DNA of 11,667 nucleotides from Clostridia bacterium (GTDB lineage: Bacteria; Bacillota; Clostridia; Oscillospirales; CAG-272). The notes below the pieces were generated by a model that did no database searches, was not told the origin of the DNA, and worked only from the letters and a program-made list of their open reading frames with translations. Of this stretch, positions 1 to 7,497 are shown piece by piece (positions within the stretch are counted from its first letter, which is position 1; every line of letters starts with the position of its first letter). The DNA is taken from contig JAGCYR010000252.1 of assembly GCA_017960705.1 (NCBI GenBank), forward strand, positions 1-11,667. Reading direction: 5' to 3'. The position numbers and the translations under genes were made by a program.

Positions 1-1303
1 CGCCCGAGGCGGCGTTCTCCTTGGCTTTCGCAAGGTCGGAGAGGAAGCGGTTGGATTCCTCCGGGGTCGTGGTCGCGGGGGCGACGGGACGGGCGACGTA
101 GGCGCCGGAACCGCCCGCGCGCGGAGGGATCGAGACCGGGGGTCGGGTATCGCGCGGAAGGGTCGCCCCTCCCGAATAAGACGCGCCGAACAGGGGGGTT
201 TTGCCGGTTTGCGGCGCCGTGACGCGGTAGCGGTCGGCGCCCGTGTCGGCGGGATCCTTATCCACCCGATAACTCGTGCGGCGGGTGTTTTCAAGGGTGA
301 GTTCGGGTCTTCCCTGTCCCGCTTCGAGCGCGGCGCGGACGGCGTAATAGACTGCCTCAAACACCGCCTGCTCGTTCGAGAAGCGCACCTCGAGTTTTGC
401 CGGGTGAACGTTGACGTCGACCACGCGGGGGTCGCAGGTAAGGAACAGGACGGCGACCGGGAACTTCTCGGGCGCCATATAGGAATTGAACGCCCGTTCA
501 AGGGCGGCGGTGACGGTCTTGCTCCGCACGTAGCGGGCGTTGATAAAGACGTTCTGCGCGTTTCTGTTGCCGCGGGCGTTGTCGCTCCGTCCGACGAAGC
601 CCGAGACCGCGATCCCGCCGCTCTCCCCCTTGACCGCAAGAAGGCGCGTGGCGAAATCCCGCCCGAGCAGGGCGTAAAGGGCGTTTTGCAGATTGCCGTC
701 GCCCGGGGTCGAGAACTTATCCGAGCCGTCGATTTTCAGGGTGAGCGCGATATCGGGTCTTGACATCGCGACCTTCTCGACCATCGCGGAGACAGCCGCA
801 GCCTCGGTGGCGTCGCGTTTCAAGAACTTGCGGCGCGCGGGGACCGAGGCGAACAGGTTTTCGACCAATACGGTCGTGCCGTCGGCGCACCCGACGTCGG
901 TGATCTCGGTGATATTCCCGCCCGACGCCGACAGCAGCGTGCCGGTCGCTGCGTCTTTGGTCTTGGAGATGATCTTCAACTCCGACACCGCCGCAATGGC
1001 GGCGAGCGCCTCTCCGCGGAAGCCGAGGGTCGAGATCGAGGCGAGGTCGTCGGCGGAGTGAATTTTACTGGTGGCGTGGCGGCGGATCGCGACCGGCAGA
1101 TCCTCCGGCGACATACCGCAGCCGTTATCGGACACCCGGATCATCGAGATGCCGCCCGCGCGGATCTCGCAGACGATCTCGGTCGCTCCCGCGTCGATCG
1201 CGTTTTCGAGCAGTTCCTTGACCACCGACGCGGGGCGGTCGACCACCTCGCCGGCGGCGATCAGGTTGGCGATCTCAAAGCCGAGTACGTTGATTTTTCC
1301 CAT
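1..1303 (-). CDS. mutL: DNA mismatch repair protein MutL, C-terminal part missing
   Basis: MutL couples mismatch recognition by MutS to downstream repair. It is a GHKL-type ATPase acting as a dimer on DNA. The visible 434 codons start MGKINVLGFEIANLIAAGEV, followed by the GHKL motifs: ELLENAIDAGAT (motif I, catalytic Glu and Mg-binding Asn), SDNGCGM (motif II) and TLGFRGEAL (motif III). Further on are PARRKFL and the conserved block ending FINARYVRSK of the transducer domain. After about residue 330 the sequence becomes a low-complexity Pro/Thr/Ala-rich linker, where the window ends. The C-terminal dimerisation domain, and the endonuclease motif expected in bacteria without MutH, lie outside. 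The ATG has a strong GGAAGGAGG site upstream and lies 21 bp after the mutS stop, so it is the last visible gene of the miaB-mutS operon. The reading frame is intact. Identity is secure; only the 3' end is unknown. Confidence 0.97.
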   Translation of the reverse strand, partial: MGKINVLGFEIANLIAAGEVVDRPASVVKELLENAIDAGATEIVCEIRAGGISMIRVSDNGCGMSPEDLPVAIRRHATSKIHSADDLASISTLGFRGEALAAIAAVSELKIISKTKDAATGTLLSASGGNITEITDVGCADGTTVLVENLFASVPARRKFLKRDATEAAAVSAMVEKVAMSRPDIALTLKIDGSDKFSTPGDGNLQNALYALLGRDFATRLLAVKGESGGIAVSGFVGRSDNARGNRNAQNVFINARYVRSKTVTAALERAFNSYMAPEKFPVAVLFLTCDPRVVDVNVHPAKLEVRFSNEQAVFEAVYYAVRAALEAGQGRPELTLENTRRTSYRVDKDPADTGADRYRVTAPQTGKTPLFGASYSGGATLPRDTRPPVSIPPRAGGSGAYVARPVAPATTTPEESNRFLSDLAKAKENAASG

Positions 1304-1324
1304 CCGGGTCCCTCCTTCCCCGTC

Positions 1325-3976
1325 TTAACGGTCGCCCGAAGACAGGATCTTTTTCAGCTGGTAAACGAGGTTCATCGCCTCGAGCGGGGTCATGGTGTCG
1401 AGGTTGACCTGCCGCAGTTTTTCGGCGACCTCCTCGGCTTCCCCGGAGGCGACCATCGCGAACAGGTCGTCCGAGCGGGAATCGGGTATTTCGGTCCTCT
1501 CTCGCGGAGTAAAGCCGCCCTTTTCCTCGATCTCGGAGAGGATCGCGCGGGCGCGCTTGACCACCTCGTTCGGAACGCCCGCGAGTTTCGCGACGTCGAT
1601 GCCGTAGCTGTCGTCGGTCGCGCCCGGAACGATCTTGCGCAGAAACGTGATGCCGTCGCCCTTCTTCTTGGCGGCGATGTGGCAGTTCACGACCCCGGGG
1701 ATCTCTCCCTCCATCGAGGTCAGTTCGTGGTAGTGCGTCGCGAAGAGGGTCTTGGCGCCGATCTTCTTCCCAGCCGAGTATTCGGCGACGGCGCGGGCGA
1801 TGCTCATCCCGTCGAAGGTGCTGGTGCCCCGCCCGACCTCGTCGTAGATGATGAGCGAGTTCCTGGTCGCGTTCTCAAGGATCGCGGCGACCTCGGTCAT
1901 CTCGAGCATAAAGGTCGACTGACCCGAGGCGAGGTCGTCGGACGCGCCGACACGGGTAAACACGCGGTCGACCACGCCTATCCGCGCCTCTTTCGCGGGG
2001 ATAAACGAACCGATCTGCGCCATGATGACGATCAGCGCGACCTGGCGCATATAGGTCGATTTACCCGCCATATTCGGTCCGGTGATCAGCATCAAACGGC
2101 GATCGGTGGTATTCAGGTACGTATCGTTCGGCACGAAATAACTGTCCTGTACGAAGCGCTCGACGACGGGGTGCCGCCCGTCCTTGATCTCGAGGACGTC
2201 GGACGAATCGACCTCGGGGCAAACGTAGCGGTTCTTCGCCGCGACGTCGGCAAACGAAAGGTAGACGTCGAGTTCGGCGACGAGCGAGGCGGAGCTCCGG
2301 ATGCGCTCGGCGGTCTCGGCGACCAGTTCGCGCAGCCCGGTGAAGATCTCGTACTCCAGAGCCGCGAGTTTTTCGCCCGCGCCGAGTACCTCGGTCTCCA
2401 TTCGCTTCAGTTCCTCGGTGATATAGCGTTCGCCGGTGGTGAGGGTCTGCTTGCGGACGTAGGTATCGGGGACGAGGTCGGTCTGCGATTTGCTGACCTC
2501 GACGTAGTAGCCGAAGACTTTGTTGAAGCCGACCTTCAAGTTGCGGATGCCGGTCGCGTTCTTCTCGCGTTCCTCGATCTCCTGCATCCACGGTCCCGCG
2601 CCCCGCTGGATCGTGCGGAGACGGTCGACGTCGGGATTGTAGCCGTCGCGGATCATCCCGCCCTCGCGGACGGTGTAGGGCGGCTCGTCGGTAAGCGCGT
2701 CGAGCAGAGCGCCCGCCACGTCGTCCAAGGGGTCGAGCCGGCTCGCGATCTCACACAGCGCCGGGCTTTTCGCCGCGGAGAGCAGGCGGCGGAGTTCGGG
2801 GAGCGCGTTAAGAGACACGCCGATGGCGCGCAGGTCGCGGGCGTTCGCCGTGCCGTAAACCGCCTTCGCGGTCAGTCGTTCAAGGTCGAGGACGCCCGAG
2901 AGGATCTCGCGGATATCCTGACGGAGCATATAGTCGCCGAAGAGTTCCGACACCGCCTTCTGCCGTCTTGCGATCGCCTGCGGGGAGATCAGGGGGCGCT
3001 GGAGCCACGCGCGGAGCATACGCCCGCCCATCGAGGTCTCGGTCTTGTCGAGTACCCAGAGCAGCGAGCCGCGCTTCTCTTTGGTGCGGAGGGTTTCAAG
3101 CAGTTCAAGGTTGCGGACGGTCGACAGGTCGAGGATCAGATACTGCCCGTCGCCGTAGACCCTGAGCGAGCGGACGTAGGTGGTCTCGGTCATCTGGGTC
3201 TCGCGGATATAGGCGATCAGAGCGCCGACCGACGCAAGCAGAAGCGGATCGGTCAGCTTGCCGGCGTCGACCCCGAAGCACTCGGCGGCAAGTTCCGACG
3301 CGCGGGAAAGGTCGAAAAGGTCTCCGCGGCGGTCGGTCAGCATCGCGCCGCAGCGGTCGGAGAGAAACGCCGAGAGGTCGGTGAGCGTGGACGCCGGAAC
3401 GTTGAAGATGACCTCGCGCGGAACGTACGAGCCGAACTCGTTTTCGAGCCGCGATTCGATCGAATCCCCCTCGATCAGGGTGACCGCGATCTCGCCGGTC
3501 GAAACGTCGGCGAATCCCAGCCCGAACCGTCCGTTCTCATAGCAGAGGGCGGCGAGAAAGTTGTTTTGCCGTTCGGAGAGCAGCGTGCCGTCGGTGACGG
3601 TGCCGGGGGTGACGACCCGGATGACCTCGCGAGTGACCAGACCTTTTGCAAGCGCGGGATCCTCGGTCTGCTCGCAGATCGCGACGCGGTGTCCGCGCTC
3701 GACGAGTTTGCCGACGTAGAGATCGGATTTGTGGAACGGCACCCCGCACATCGCGGCGCGCCGACCGTCGCCGCAATCGCGCCCGGTGAGCGTCAGTTCC
3801 AGCTCGCGCGAGACGGTTACGGCGTCCTCGAAGAACATCTCGTAGAAGTCCCCGAGACGGTACATCAGGATATGATCGGGATACTGTTCCTTGACCGCGA
3901 TATACTGCGCCATCATTGGCGAGGGGTTGGTCAGGTCGCCGATTTTTTCAATGACGTCGGGCGTGCGTTGTGCCAT
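1325..3976 (-). CDS. mutS: DNA mismatch repair protein MutS
   Basis: MutS finds mismatches and small loops in DNA and recruits MutL. At 883 residues it has the normal length of a full MutS1. The mismatch-wedge motif is G-D-F-Y-E-M-F, with Phe44 and Glu46 matching E. coli Phe36 and Glu38. The C-terminal ABC-type ATPase has the Walker A motif TGPNMAGKST at about 632-641, the Walker B/signature stretch YDEVGRGTSTFDG with Asp712-Glu713, and the switch histidine in ATHYHEL around 745. The first 20 residues before SPMMAQY are somewhat longer than in E. coli, but the start at 3976 is supported by AAGGAG six bases upstream. It follows the YlbF-like gene by 15 bp and precedes mutL by 21 bp, as in many Firmicutes. 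Nothing indicates truncation or loss of key residues. Translational coupling with its neighbours is likely. Confidence 0.98.
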   Translation of the reverse strand: MAQRTPDVIEKIGDLTNPSPMMAQYIAVKEQYPDHILMYRLGDFYEMFFEDAVTVSRELELTLTGRDCGDGRRAAMCGVPFHKSDLYVGKLVERGHRVAICEQTEDPALAKGLVTREVIRVVTPGTVTDGTLLSERQNNFLAALCYENGRFGLGFADVSTGEIAVTLIEGDSIESRLENEFGSYVPREVIFNVPASTLTDLSAFLSDRCGAMLTDRRGDLFDLSRASELAAECFGVDAGKLTDPLLLASVGALIAYIRETQMTETTYVRSLRVYGDGQYLILDLSTVRNLELLETLRTKEKRGSLLWVLDKTETSMGGRMLRAWLQRPLISPQAIARRQKAVSELFGDYMLRQDIREILSGVLDLERLTAKAVYGTANARDLRAIGVSLNALPELRRLLSAAKSPALCEIASRLDPLDDVAGALLDALTDEPPYTVREGGMIRDGYNPDVDRLRTIQRGAGPWMQEIEEREKNATGIRNLKVGFNKVFGYYVEVSKSQTDLVPDTYVRKQTLTTGERYITEELKRMETEVLGAGEKLAALEYEIFTGLRELVAETAERIRSSASLVAELDVYLSFADVAAKNRYVCPEVDSSDVLEIKDGRHPVVERFVQDSYFVPNDTYLNTTDRRLMLITGPNMAGKSTYMRQVALIVIMAQIGSFIPAKEARIGVVDRVFTRVGASDDLASGQSTFMLEMTEVAAILENATRNSLIIYDEVGRGTSTFDGMSIARAVAEYSAGKKIGAKTLFATHYHELTSMEGEIPGVVNCHIAAKKKGDGITFLRKIVPGATDDSYGIDVAKLAGVPNEVVKRARAILSEIEEKGGFTPRERTEIPDSRSDDLFAMVASGEAEEVAEKLRQVNLDTMTPLEAMNLVYQLKKILSSGDR

Positions 3977-3991
3977 TTTATCTCCTTGGGT

Positions 3992-4405
3992 TCAGTTATC
4001 GTTATCGTTTTGTTTGGAGGCGCAGGCGGCGTGACAGGTCGAGCAGTCGTGGGTGCAGGACGAAGCGCCGAAAACGATCGAGCCGATCTCGTTATTGACC
4101 TCCTGCATCAGCCGGTTGACCTCCTGCTCCGAGGCGGTGTAGTCGCGGTATTCCTCGGCGGCGACGATCTCTTTTGCGAGCTGTTCCATCCGCTCGCGCG
4201 CCAGCGCGACAAGACCCTCGTTGCGTTCGCCGTCGGGCTTCTGATACTCGTCCGAGAGGATCGAGCGCTGGGTCTCGTATTCGTAGAGGGCGTCGCGGAG
4301 TTCGGCGTTCGATTCGTACGCCGCCTTCGCCGCCTTGTATTTTTCGATGATCGGGTCGGCGGCGATCGCCTCTCCGAGCTGTCTTGCAAGTTCCGTAACG
4401 GTCAT
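3992..4405 (-). CDS. YmcA/YlbF family regulator-like protein with Cys-rich tail
   Basis: The 137-residue protein is almost entirely helical. Residues 1-110 resemble the Com_YlbF family (YlbF and YmcA of B. subtilis). Those proteins form the RicA-RicF-RicT complex, which influences RNA processing, competence, sporulation and biofilm formation and is reported to carry 4Fe-4S clusters. The C-terminal tail has four cysteines, C117, C121, C124 and C128 (CTHDCSTCHAAC), well placed to bind metal or an Fe-S cluster, followed by an Asn/Asp-rich end. Location supports the family call: in B. subtilis ymcA lies directly after miaB and just before cotE-mutS-mutL, and here it sits between miaB and mutS. 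The AAAGGAG ribosome site overlaps the miaB stop, with only 11 bp between the genes. Which paralogue (YlbF, YmcA or neither) it represents cannot be decided from sequence alone. Confidence 0.85.
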   Translation of the reverse strand: MTVTELARQLGEAIAADPIIEKYKAAKAAYESNAELRDALYEYETQRSILSDEYQKPDGERNEGLVALARERMEQLAKEIVAAEEYRDYTASEQEVNRLMQEVNNEIGSIVFGASSCTHDCSTCHAACASKQNDNDN

Positions 4406-4416
4406 GGGATTCTCCT

Positions 4417-5799
4417 TTATTCGGTCAGGGTTCCGCGCAGGGCGAAGGCGTCGGCGCGGTCGATTTTAATATTCACGAAGCGCCCGGCAAGTTCCTCCGG
4501 CGCCGCGAAATGGACGAGTTTGTTCCCTTCGGTGCGCCCGGTCATGATCCCCGGCGTGCCGTCGGGAGAGGGTCCGTCGCACAAAACGCGCAGGGTTTGC
4601 CCGACGAGCGGGCGGTTTTTCTCCGCGGAGATCTCGCATTGGAGGTCGAGCAGCCGCCGCATCCGCTCCCGCGAAACTTCAGGCGGAACGGGGTCGGGGT
4701 ACTCTGCGGCGGGGGTGCCTTTGCGGGGGGAGTAGATGAAGGAATAGACCGAGTCGAAACGGACGCTTTTCAGGACGTCGAGCGTGGCTGCAAAGTCGGC
4801 GTCGGTCTCGCCCGGGAATCCTACGATCACGTCGGAGGTCAGGGTGATCGCGGGATCGCGTTCGCGGAGCCGCTCGACGATCGAGAGGTAGCGGGCGACG
4901 TCGTAACGGCGGTTCATCCGCTTAAGGATCGCGTCGGAGCCCGACTGCAGCGGCAGGTGGAATTGGGCGGTCAGGTGCGGGGTCGCGCAAAAACACGCGA
5001 TCAGGTCGCTTGATACGTCCTTCGGGTGGCTGGTCATAAAGCGGAGACGGAAATCGCCCTCGATCTCCCCGATACGGCTGACCAATCCCGCAAAATCGCA
5101 GTCCGAGCGGTAGGAGTTGACGTTCTGCCCGAGGAGGGTGATCTCTTTGACGCCCGACGAAACGAGCCCCTTGATCTCCGCGAGCACTTCCCCGCTTTCG
5201 CGGCTTCTTTCGCGCCCGCGCACGTAGGGGACGATGCAGTAGGTACAGAAGTTGTTGCACCCGTACATAACGCTGACCCACGCCTTGTGAGGCGAGTGTC
5301 GCTCGACCGGAAGCCCCTCGTCGATCGGGGGAACGGCGGTCGGTCCGTCGGGGAGCAGAAAGGCGCGTTTCTTGGTCTTGATCGCCTCCGCGATCACGGA
5401 GGGGAGTGAGCCGATCTTCGCGGGCTCGAGCGTGAAACCGACGTAGGGATAGCGGCGCTTGATGTCATCGACCCGGTGGGGTTCCGCCGCCATACACCCG
5501 CAAACGCCGATCAGGACGCGGGGGTTTTTCTCTTTTACGTGCTTGAATCCCCCGATGATCGACAGCGCCTTGAGTTCGGCGTGTTCGCGGATCGCGCAGG
5601 TGTTGACCAAAATCAGCTCGGCTTCTTCCGGCGTCTCCGCCCGCCCGTATCCCATCGAGAGCGCCAGCCCGAGCAGCCGTTCGCTGTCGGCTTCGTTCTG
5701 CTGACAACCGAAAGTGAGAACGTAGGCGCGGCTCTCGCCGGGGATCACCCAGCGGCGAACCTCGTCGGCGGGATCGGTTATCGCGGGCATCTTCTCCAC
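4417..5799 (-). CDS. miaB: tRNA-2-methylthio-N6-dimethylallyladenosine synthase MiaB (GTG start)
   Basis: This radical-SAM methylthiotransferase adds a methylthio group to i6A37 of tRNAs that read UNN codons. It uses two 4Fe-4S clusters. Counting from the GTG at 5799 (460 residues), the auxiliary-cluster cysteines are C32 (TFGCQQNEAD), C68 (VNTCAIREHA) and C102 (in CGCMA). The radical-SAM triad CNNFCTYC is C181, C185 and C188. A C-terminal TRAM-like domain (about 385-460) ends at DRADAFALRGTLTE. A longer frame opens at an ATG at 5838, but that ATG overlaps the -10 box of the promoter, so it would not be within the transcript. The GTG at 5797-5799 has AAAGGAG eight bases upstream and follows the expected transcription start. 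It is the first gene of the operon with the YmcA-like gene, mutS and mutL. Confidence 0.95.
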   Translation of the reverse strand: MEKMPAITDPADEVRRWVIPGESRAYVLTFGCQQNEADSERLLGLALSMGYGRAETPEEAELILVNTCAIREHAELKALSIIGGFKHVKEKNPRVLIGVCGCMAAEPHRVDDIKRRYPYVGFTLEPAKIGSLPSVIAEAIKTKKRAFLLPDGPTAVPPIDEGLPVERHSPHKAWVSVMYGCNNFCTYCIVPYVRGRERSRESGEVLAEIKGLVSSGVKEITLLGQNVNSYRSDCDFAGLVSRIGEIEGDFRLRFMTSHPKDVSSDLIACFCATPHLTAQFHLPLQSGSDAILKRMNRRYDVARYLSIVERLRERDPAITLTSDVIVGFPGETDADFAATLDVLKSVRFDSVYSFIYSPRKGTPAAEYPDPVPPEVSRERMRRLLDLQCEISAEKNRPLVGQTLRVLCDGPSPDGTPGIMTGRTEGNKLVHFAAPEELAGRFVNIKIDRADAFALRGTLTE

Positions 5800-5807
5800 C
5801 TTCGGCG

Positions 5808-5814
5808 CTCCTTT
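5808..5814 (-). promoter_or_regulatory. ribosome binding site fixing the miaB GTG start
   Basis: The minus strand reads AAAGGAG, eight bases before the GTG codon at 5799-5797. No comparable site precedes the upstream in-frame ATG at 5838, which lies inside the promoter. Confidence 0.85.
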
Positions 5815-5828
5815 GTTTTTGATAGTAT

Positions 5829-5857
5829 ATTCTATCATAAAAAAAGAGAAAAGTCAA
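5829..5857 (-). promoter_or_regulatory. sigma-A-type promoter of the miaB-mutS-mutL operon
   Basis: On the minus strand the -35 box TTGACT (5852-5857) and the -10 box TAGAAT (5829-5834) are separated by exactly 17 bp. The expected transcription start is near 5822, giving a short leader that contains the AAAGGAG site. It faces away from the tRNA-Ser promoter on the other strand. The 5861-5935 stretch between the two promoters is A+G-rich and shows no other feature. Confidence 0.88.
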
Positions 5858-5935
5858 GAAAAAAGGACGAATCCGAAACGAAATCGCGCGAATCGCGACC
5901 GAAACAAAAAGCGGGCGAAAAAAAGAAAATAGGGC

Positions 5936-5964
5936 TTGACACCGCCCCGTTTTTTTAGTATAAT
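5936..5964 (+). promoter_or_regulatory. consensus promoter of tRNA-Ser
   Basis: TTGACA (5936-5941) and TATAAT (5959-5964) are both perfect consensus hexamers with a 17-bp spacer, as expected for a strongly expressed tRNA gene. The predicted start is near 5971, about 30 bases before the mature tRNA, leaving a 5' leader for RNase P. Confidence 0.93.
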
Positions 5965-6000
5965 AAACGGGCAGGATCGCTTTTGATCCCGTCTTCATTC

Positions 6001-6091
6001 GGAGAAGTACTCAAGAGGCCGAAGAGGCGCCCCTGCTAAGGGTGTAGGCCGGGCAACCGGCGCGGGAGTTCAAATCTCCCCTTCTCCGCCA
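6001..6091 (+). tRNA. tRNA-Ser(GCU), CCA encoded
   Basis: The acceptor strands GGAGAAG (6001-6007) and CTTCTCC (6081-6087) pair perfectly, followed by discriminator G and an encoded CCA. The anticodon stem CGCCC/GGGTG closes the loop CTGCTAA, giving anticodon GCU, which reads AGC and AGU. A long class II variable arm (GCCGG-GCAA-CCGGC) precedes a T-arm with GTTCAAATC, as expected for serine tRNA. The 91 nt include CCA. It has its own promoter and terminator. Its 3' end (6070-6089) is repeated at 8795-8814, suggesting use as an integration site. Confidence 0.97.
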
Positions 6092-6136
6092 TGAAAGAAA
6101 CCTGATTTGTCTACCGGACAAATCAGGTTTCTTTCA
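6092..6136 (+). terminator. long hairpin terminator directly after tRNA-Ser
   Basis: A perfect 20-bp inverted repeat (6092-6111 with 6117-6136) has a five-base loop, TACCG. It starts on the base after the CCA. The 3' arm ends in GGTTTCTTTC, a T-rich but interrupted tract. The A-rich 5' arm and T-rich 3' arm would allow action on both strands. It is related to the hairpin at 7591-7630: both share AAAGAAACCT and TTTGTCTACC, with compensating changes in the stem. Confidence 0.8.
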
Positions 6137-6138
6137 AC

Positions 6139-6343
6139 TAAGTGTTCCGCTGACGCGGAACGTGAAGCAAGGCTCCGCCTTGTGAAGCGCGCTTCACTCG
6201 TGAAGTGTGCCTTCGGCACGATATGCGGGACACTTAACTTCACTTTGCGGCGACGCCGCAAAACTTCACTACGCCGTAAGGCGTAACTTCACTTGCGCCG
6301 CAGGCGCATGCTTCACGAATTCTTCATCTGCCCGCAAGGGCAA
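6139..6343. repeat. array of short hairpins separated by CTTCAC/GTGAAG hexamers
   Basis: Short perfect stem-loops follow each other: 6144-6161 (7-bp stem), 6168-6182, 6182-6197 (16-nt palindrome), 6207-6219, 6244-6262 (8-bp stem), 6270-6285, 6294-6308 and 6329-6342. Between them the hexamer occurs as GTGAAG at 6162, 6182 and 6200 and as CTTCAC at 6192, 6238, 6264, 6287 and 6311. It is therefore mostly one orientation on the left, the other on the right, and mixed in the middle. An outer arm at 6139-6150 pairs with 6225-6236 (11 of 12 Watson-Crick, one G-T). From 6244 on, hairpin centres are about 24 bp apart. The array lies between the tRNA terminator and the ldhA promoter. No ribosome site or credible gene is present; open frames here are by-products. 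I recall similar arrays in Clostridia genomes, but this is unverified and the function is unknown. Confidence 0.85.
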
Positions 6344-6352
6344 ACTCCGCTA

Positions 6353-6381
6353 TTGAAATTATCACACTTTTCGAGTATAAT
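6353..6381 (+). promoter_or_regulatory. promoter of the D-lactate dehydrogenase gene
   Basis: TTGAAA (6353-6358) and TATAAT (6376-6381) have a 17-bp spacer. The -35 box starts 10 bp after the last hairpin of the array, so the array could affect access to this promoter; that is inference. Confidence 0.85.
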
Positions 6382-6426
6382 AATAAAAAGAGACCGACAA
6401 ATCGGGATTTGCAGAGGAAGCGAAAT

Positions 6427-7470
6427 ATGGTAGAAAAGATTATACAAGTTGCGTTTTACGATACAAAAGCGTACGATAAGCCATCTTTTGAACAATACGG
6501 CGGACAAAACGGTATACGGTTCCGTTTTTTTGAAACAAAGCTGAATGAAGACACAGCCGCGCTTGCCGAGGGATGCGACGCGGTATGCGTTTTTGTCAAC
6601 GACGACGTGAGCTCCGCTGTGATCGACAAGTTGTATGAATACGGCGTCAGACTGATCGCCCTTCGCTCTGCGGGATACAACAATGTGGACGTTCGCGCCG
6701 CGTTCGGCAAGATACATGTCGTTCACGTTCCGGCGTACTCGCCTTACGCCGTCGCCGAGCACGCTGCCGCGCTTCTGCTTACTTCCGTGCGGCGCATCCA
6801 CAAGGCGTACAACCGGACGCGCGAGTTTAATTTCTCGCTTGCCGGGCTGACCGGTTTCGATCTTCACGGGAAAACCGTCGGAGTTGTCGGTACAGGCAAA
6901 ATAGGTCGTATTTTTATCGACATCTGCCGTGGCTTCGGTATGAAGGTTGTCGCATACGATCTTTTTCAGGCTGACGGGGTAGACTACGTATCGCTCGATA
7001 CCCTGTTTGCAGAAAGTGACGTGATTTCGCTTCACTGTCCGCTGACAGATGATACGAAGCACATAATCAACGCCAAAACCATTGAAAAAATGAAGAAAGG
7101 CGTTGTGCTTATCAACACCTCGCGCGGCGCTCTGATCGACGCCGAAGCGCTTCTCAACGGGATAAGAAGCCGGAAGATCGGCGCGGCTTGCCTCGACGTT
7201 TACGAAGAAGAAGCGGATATCTTTTTTGAAGACCGTTCCGGACACATTATGGACGACGAACTGCTTTCGCGCCTGATTTCCATGCCGAACGTGATCGTCA
7301 CATCGCACCAGGCGTTTTTAACCGAAGAAGCCCTGAACAATATTGCAGACACGACAGTAAACAACATTATTTCGTATTTCAAAAATGACGGCGTCTGCGA
7401 CAACGAGCTGTGCTATCGTTGCGGGAATATTGAAAAATGTAGAAATGATCGCAAAGAGCGGTGTTTCTGA
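6427..7470 (+). CDS. ldhA: D-lactate dehydrogenase (LdhA-type D-2-hydroxyacid dehydrogenase)
   Basis: This NAD-dependent cytoplasmic enzyme reduces pyruvate to D-lactate and regenerates NAD+ in fermentation. The 347-residue protein has the nucleotide-binding motif GTGKIG (155-160). Its catalytic triad is Arg233 (NTSRGALID), Glu262 (in LDVYEEEAD) and His294 (SHQAF). The stretch FFEDRSGHIMDDELLSRL and SHQAFLTEEAL resemble E. coli LdhA closely, which favours lactate over other 2-hydroxyacids. The ATG at 6427 is preceded by AGAGGAAG; an upstream in-frame TTG at 6409 lies before that site and is unlikely. After the usual family end near NEL there is an extra tail of about 18 residues with C329, C332, C338 and C346. 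The gene is monocistronic, with its own promoter and the terminator at 7591. Its composition is less G+C-rich than mutS or mutL, in keeping with an accessory location next to a tRNA. Confidence 0.93.
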   Translation: MVEKIIQVAFYDTKAYDKPSFEQYGGQNGIRFRFFETKLNEDTAALAEGCDAVCVFVNDDVSSAVIDKLYEYGVRLIALRSAGYNNVDVRAAFGKIHVVHVPAYSPYAVAEHAAALLLTSVRRIHKAYNRTREFNFSLAGLTGFDLHGKTVGVVGTGKIGRIFIDICRGFGMKVVAYDLFQADGVDYVSLDTLFAESDVISLHCPLTDDTKHIINAKTIEKMKKGVVLINTSRGALIDAEALLNGIRSRKIGAACLDVYEEEADIFFEDRSGHIMDDELLSRLISMPNVIVTSHQAFLTEEALNNIADTTVNNIISYFKNDGVCDNELCYRCGNIEKCRNDRKERCF

Positions 7471-7497
7471 CGTTAGTTTTCTGAACTGATTTGAGAT

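Noticed and set aside
1058..4735. A 1225-codon open frame on the plus strand across mutL, mutS and the YmcA-like gene
   Set aside because: It is exactly antisense to three confidently identified genes, is full of Asp/Arg/Val/Gly runs typical of reversed G+C-rich codons, and has no ribosome site or recognisable domain.
6070..6261. A 63-codon minus-strand frame with repeated AHFT/ARFT peptides
   Set aside because: The peptide repeats come from the hexamer of the hairpin array, and the frame runs into the tRNA gene. It is a by-product of the DNA repeat.
6139..6343. CRISPR array
   Set aside because: The constant parts are only six bases, the variable parts are palindromes rather than unique spacers, the orientation of the hexamer switches, and no cas gene is present.
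6353..6373. Rex (NADH-sensing) operator at the ldhA promoter
   Set aside because: The sequence around TTGAAATTATCACA has only weak half-site similarity and no symmetric TTGTGAA/TTCACAA arrangement.
6313..7308. A 331-codon minus-strand frame opposite ldhA
   Set aside because: The plus strand encodes a full D-lactate dehydrogenase with all catalytic residues, promoter and ribosome site; the antisense frame has none of these.
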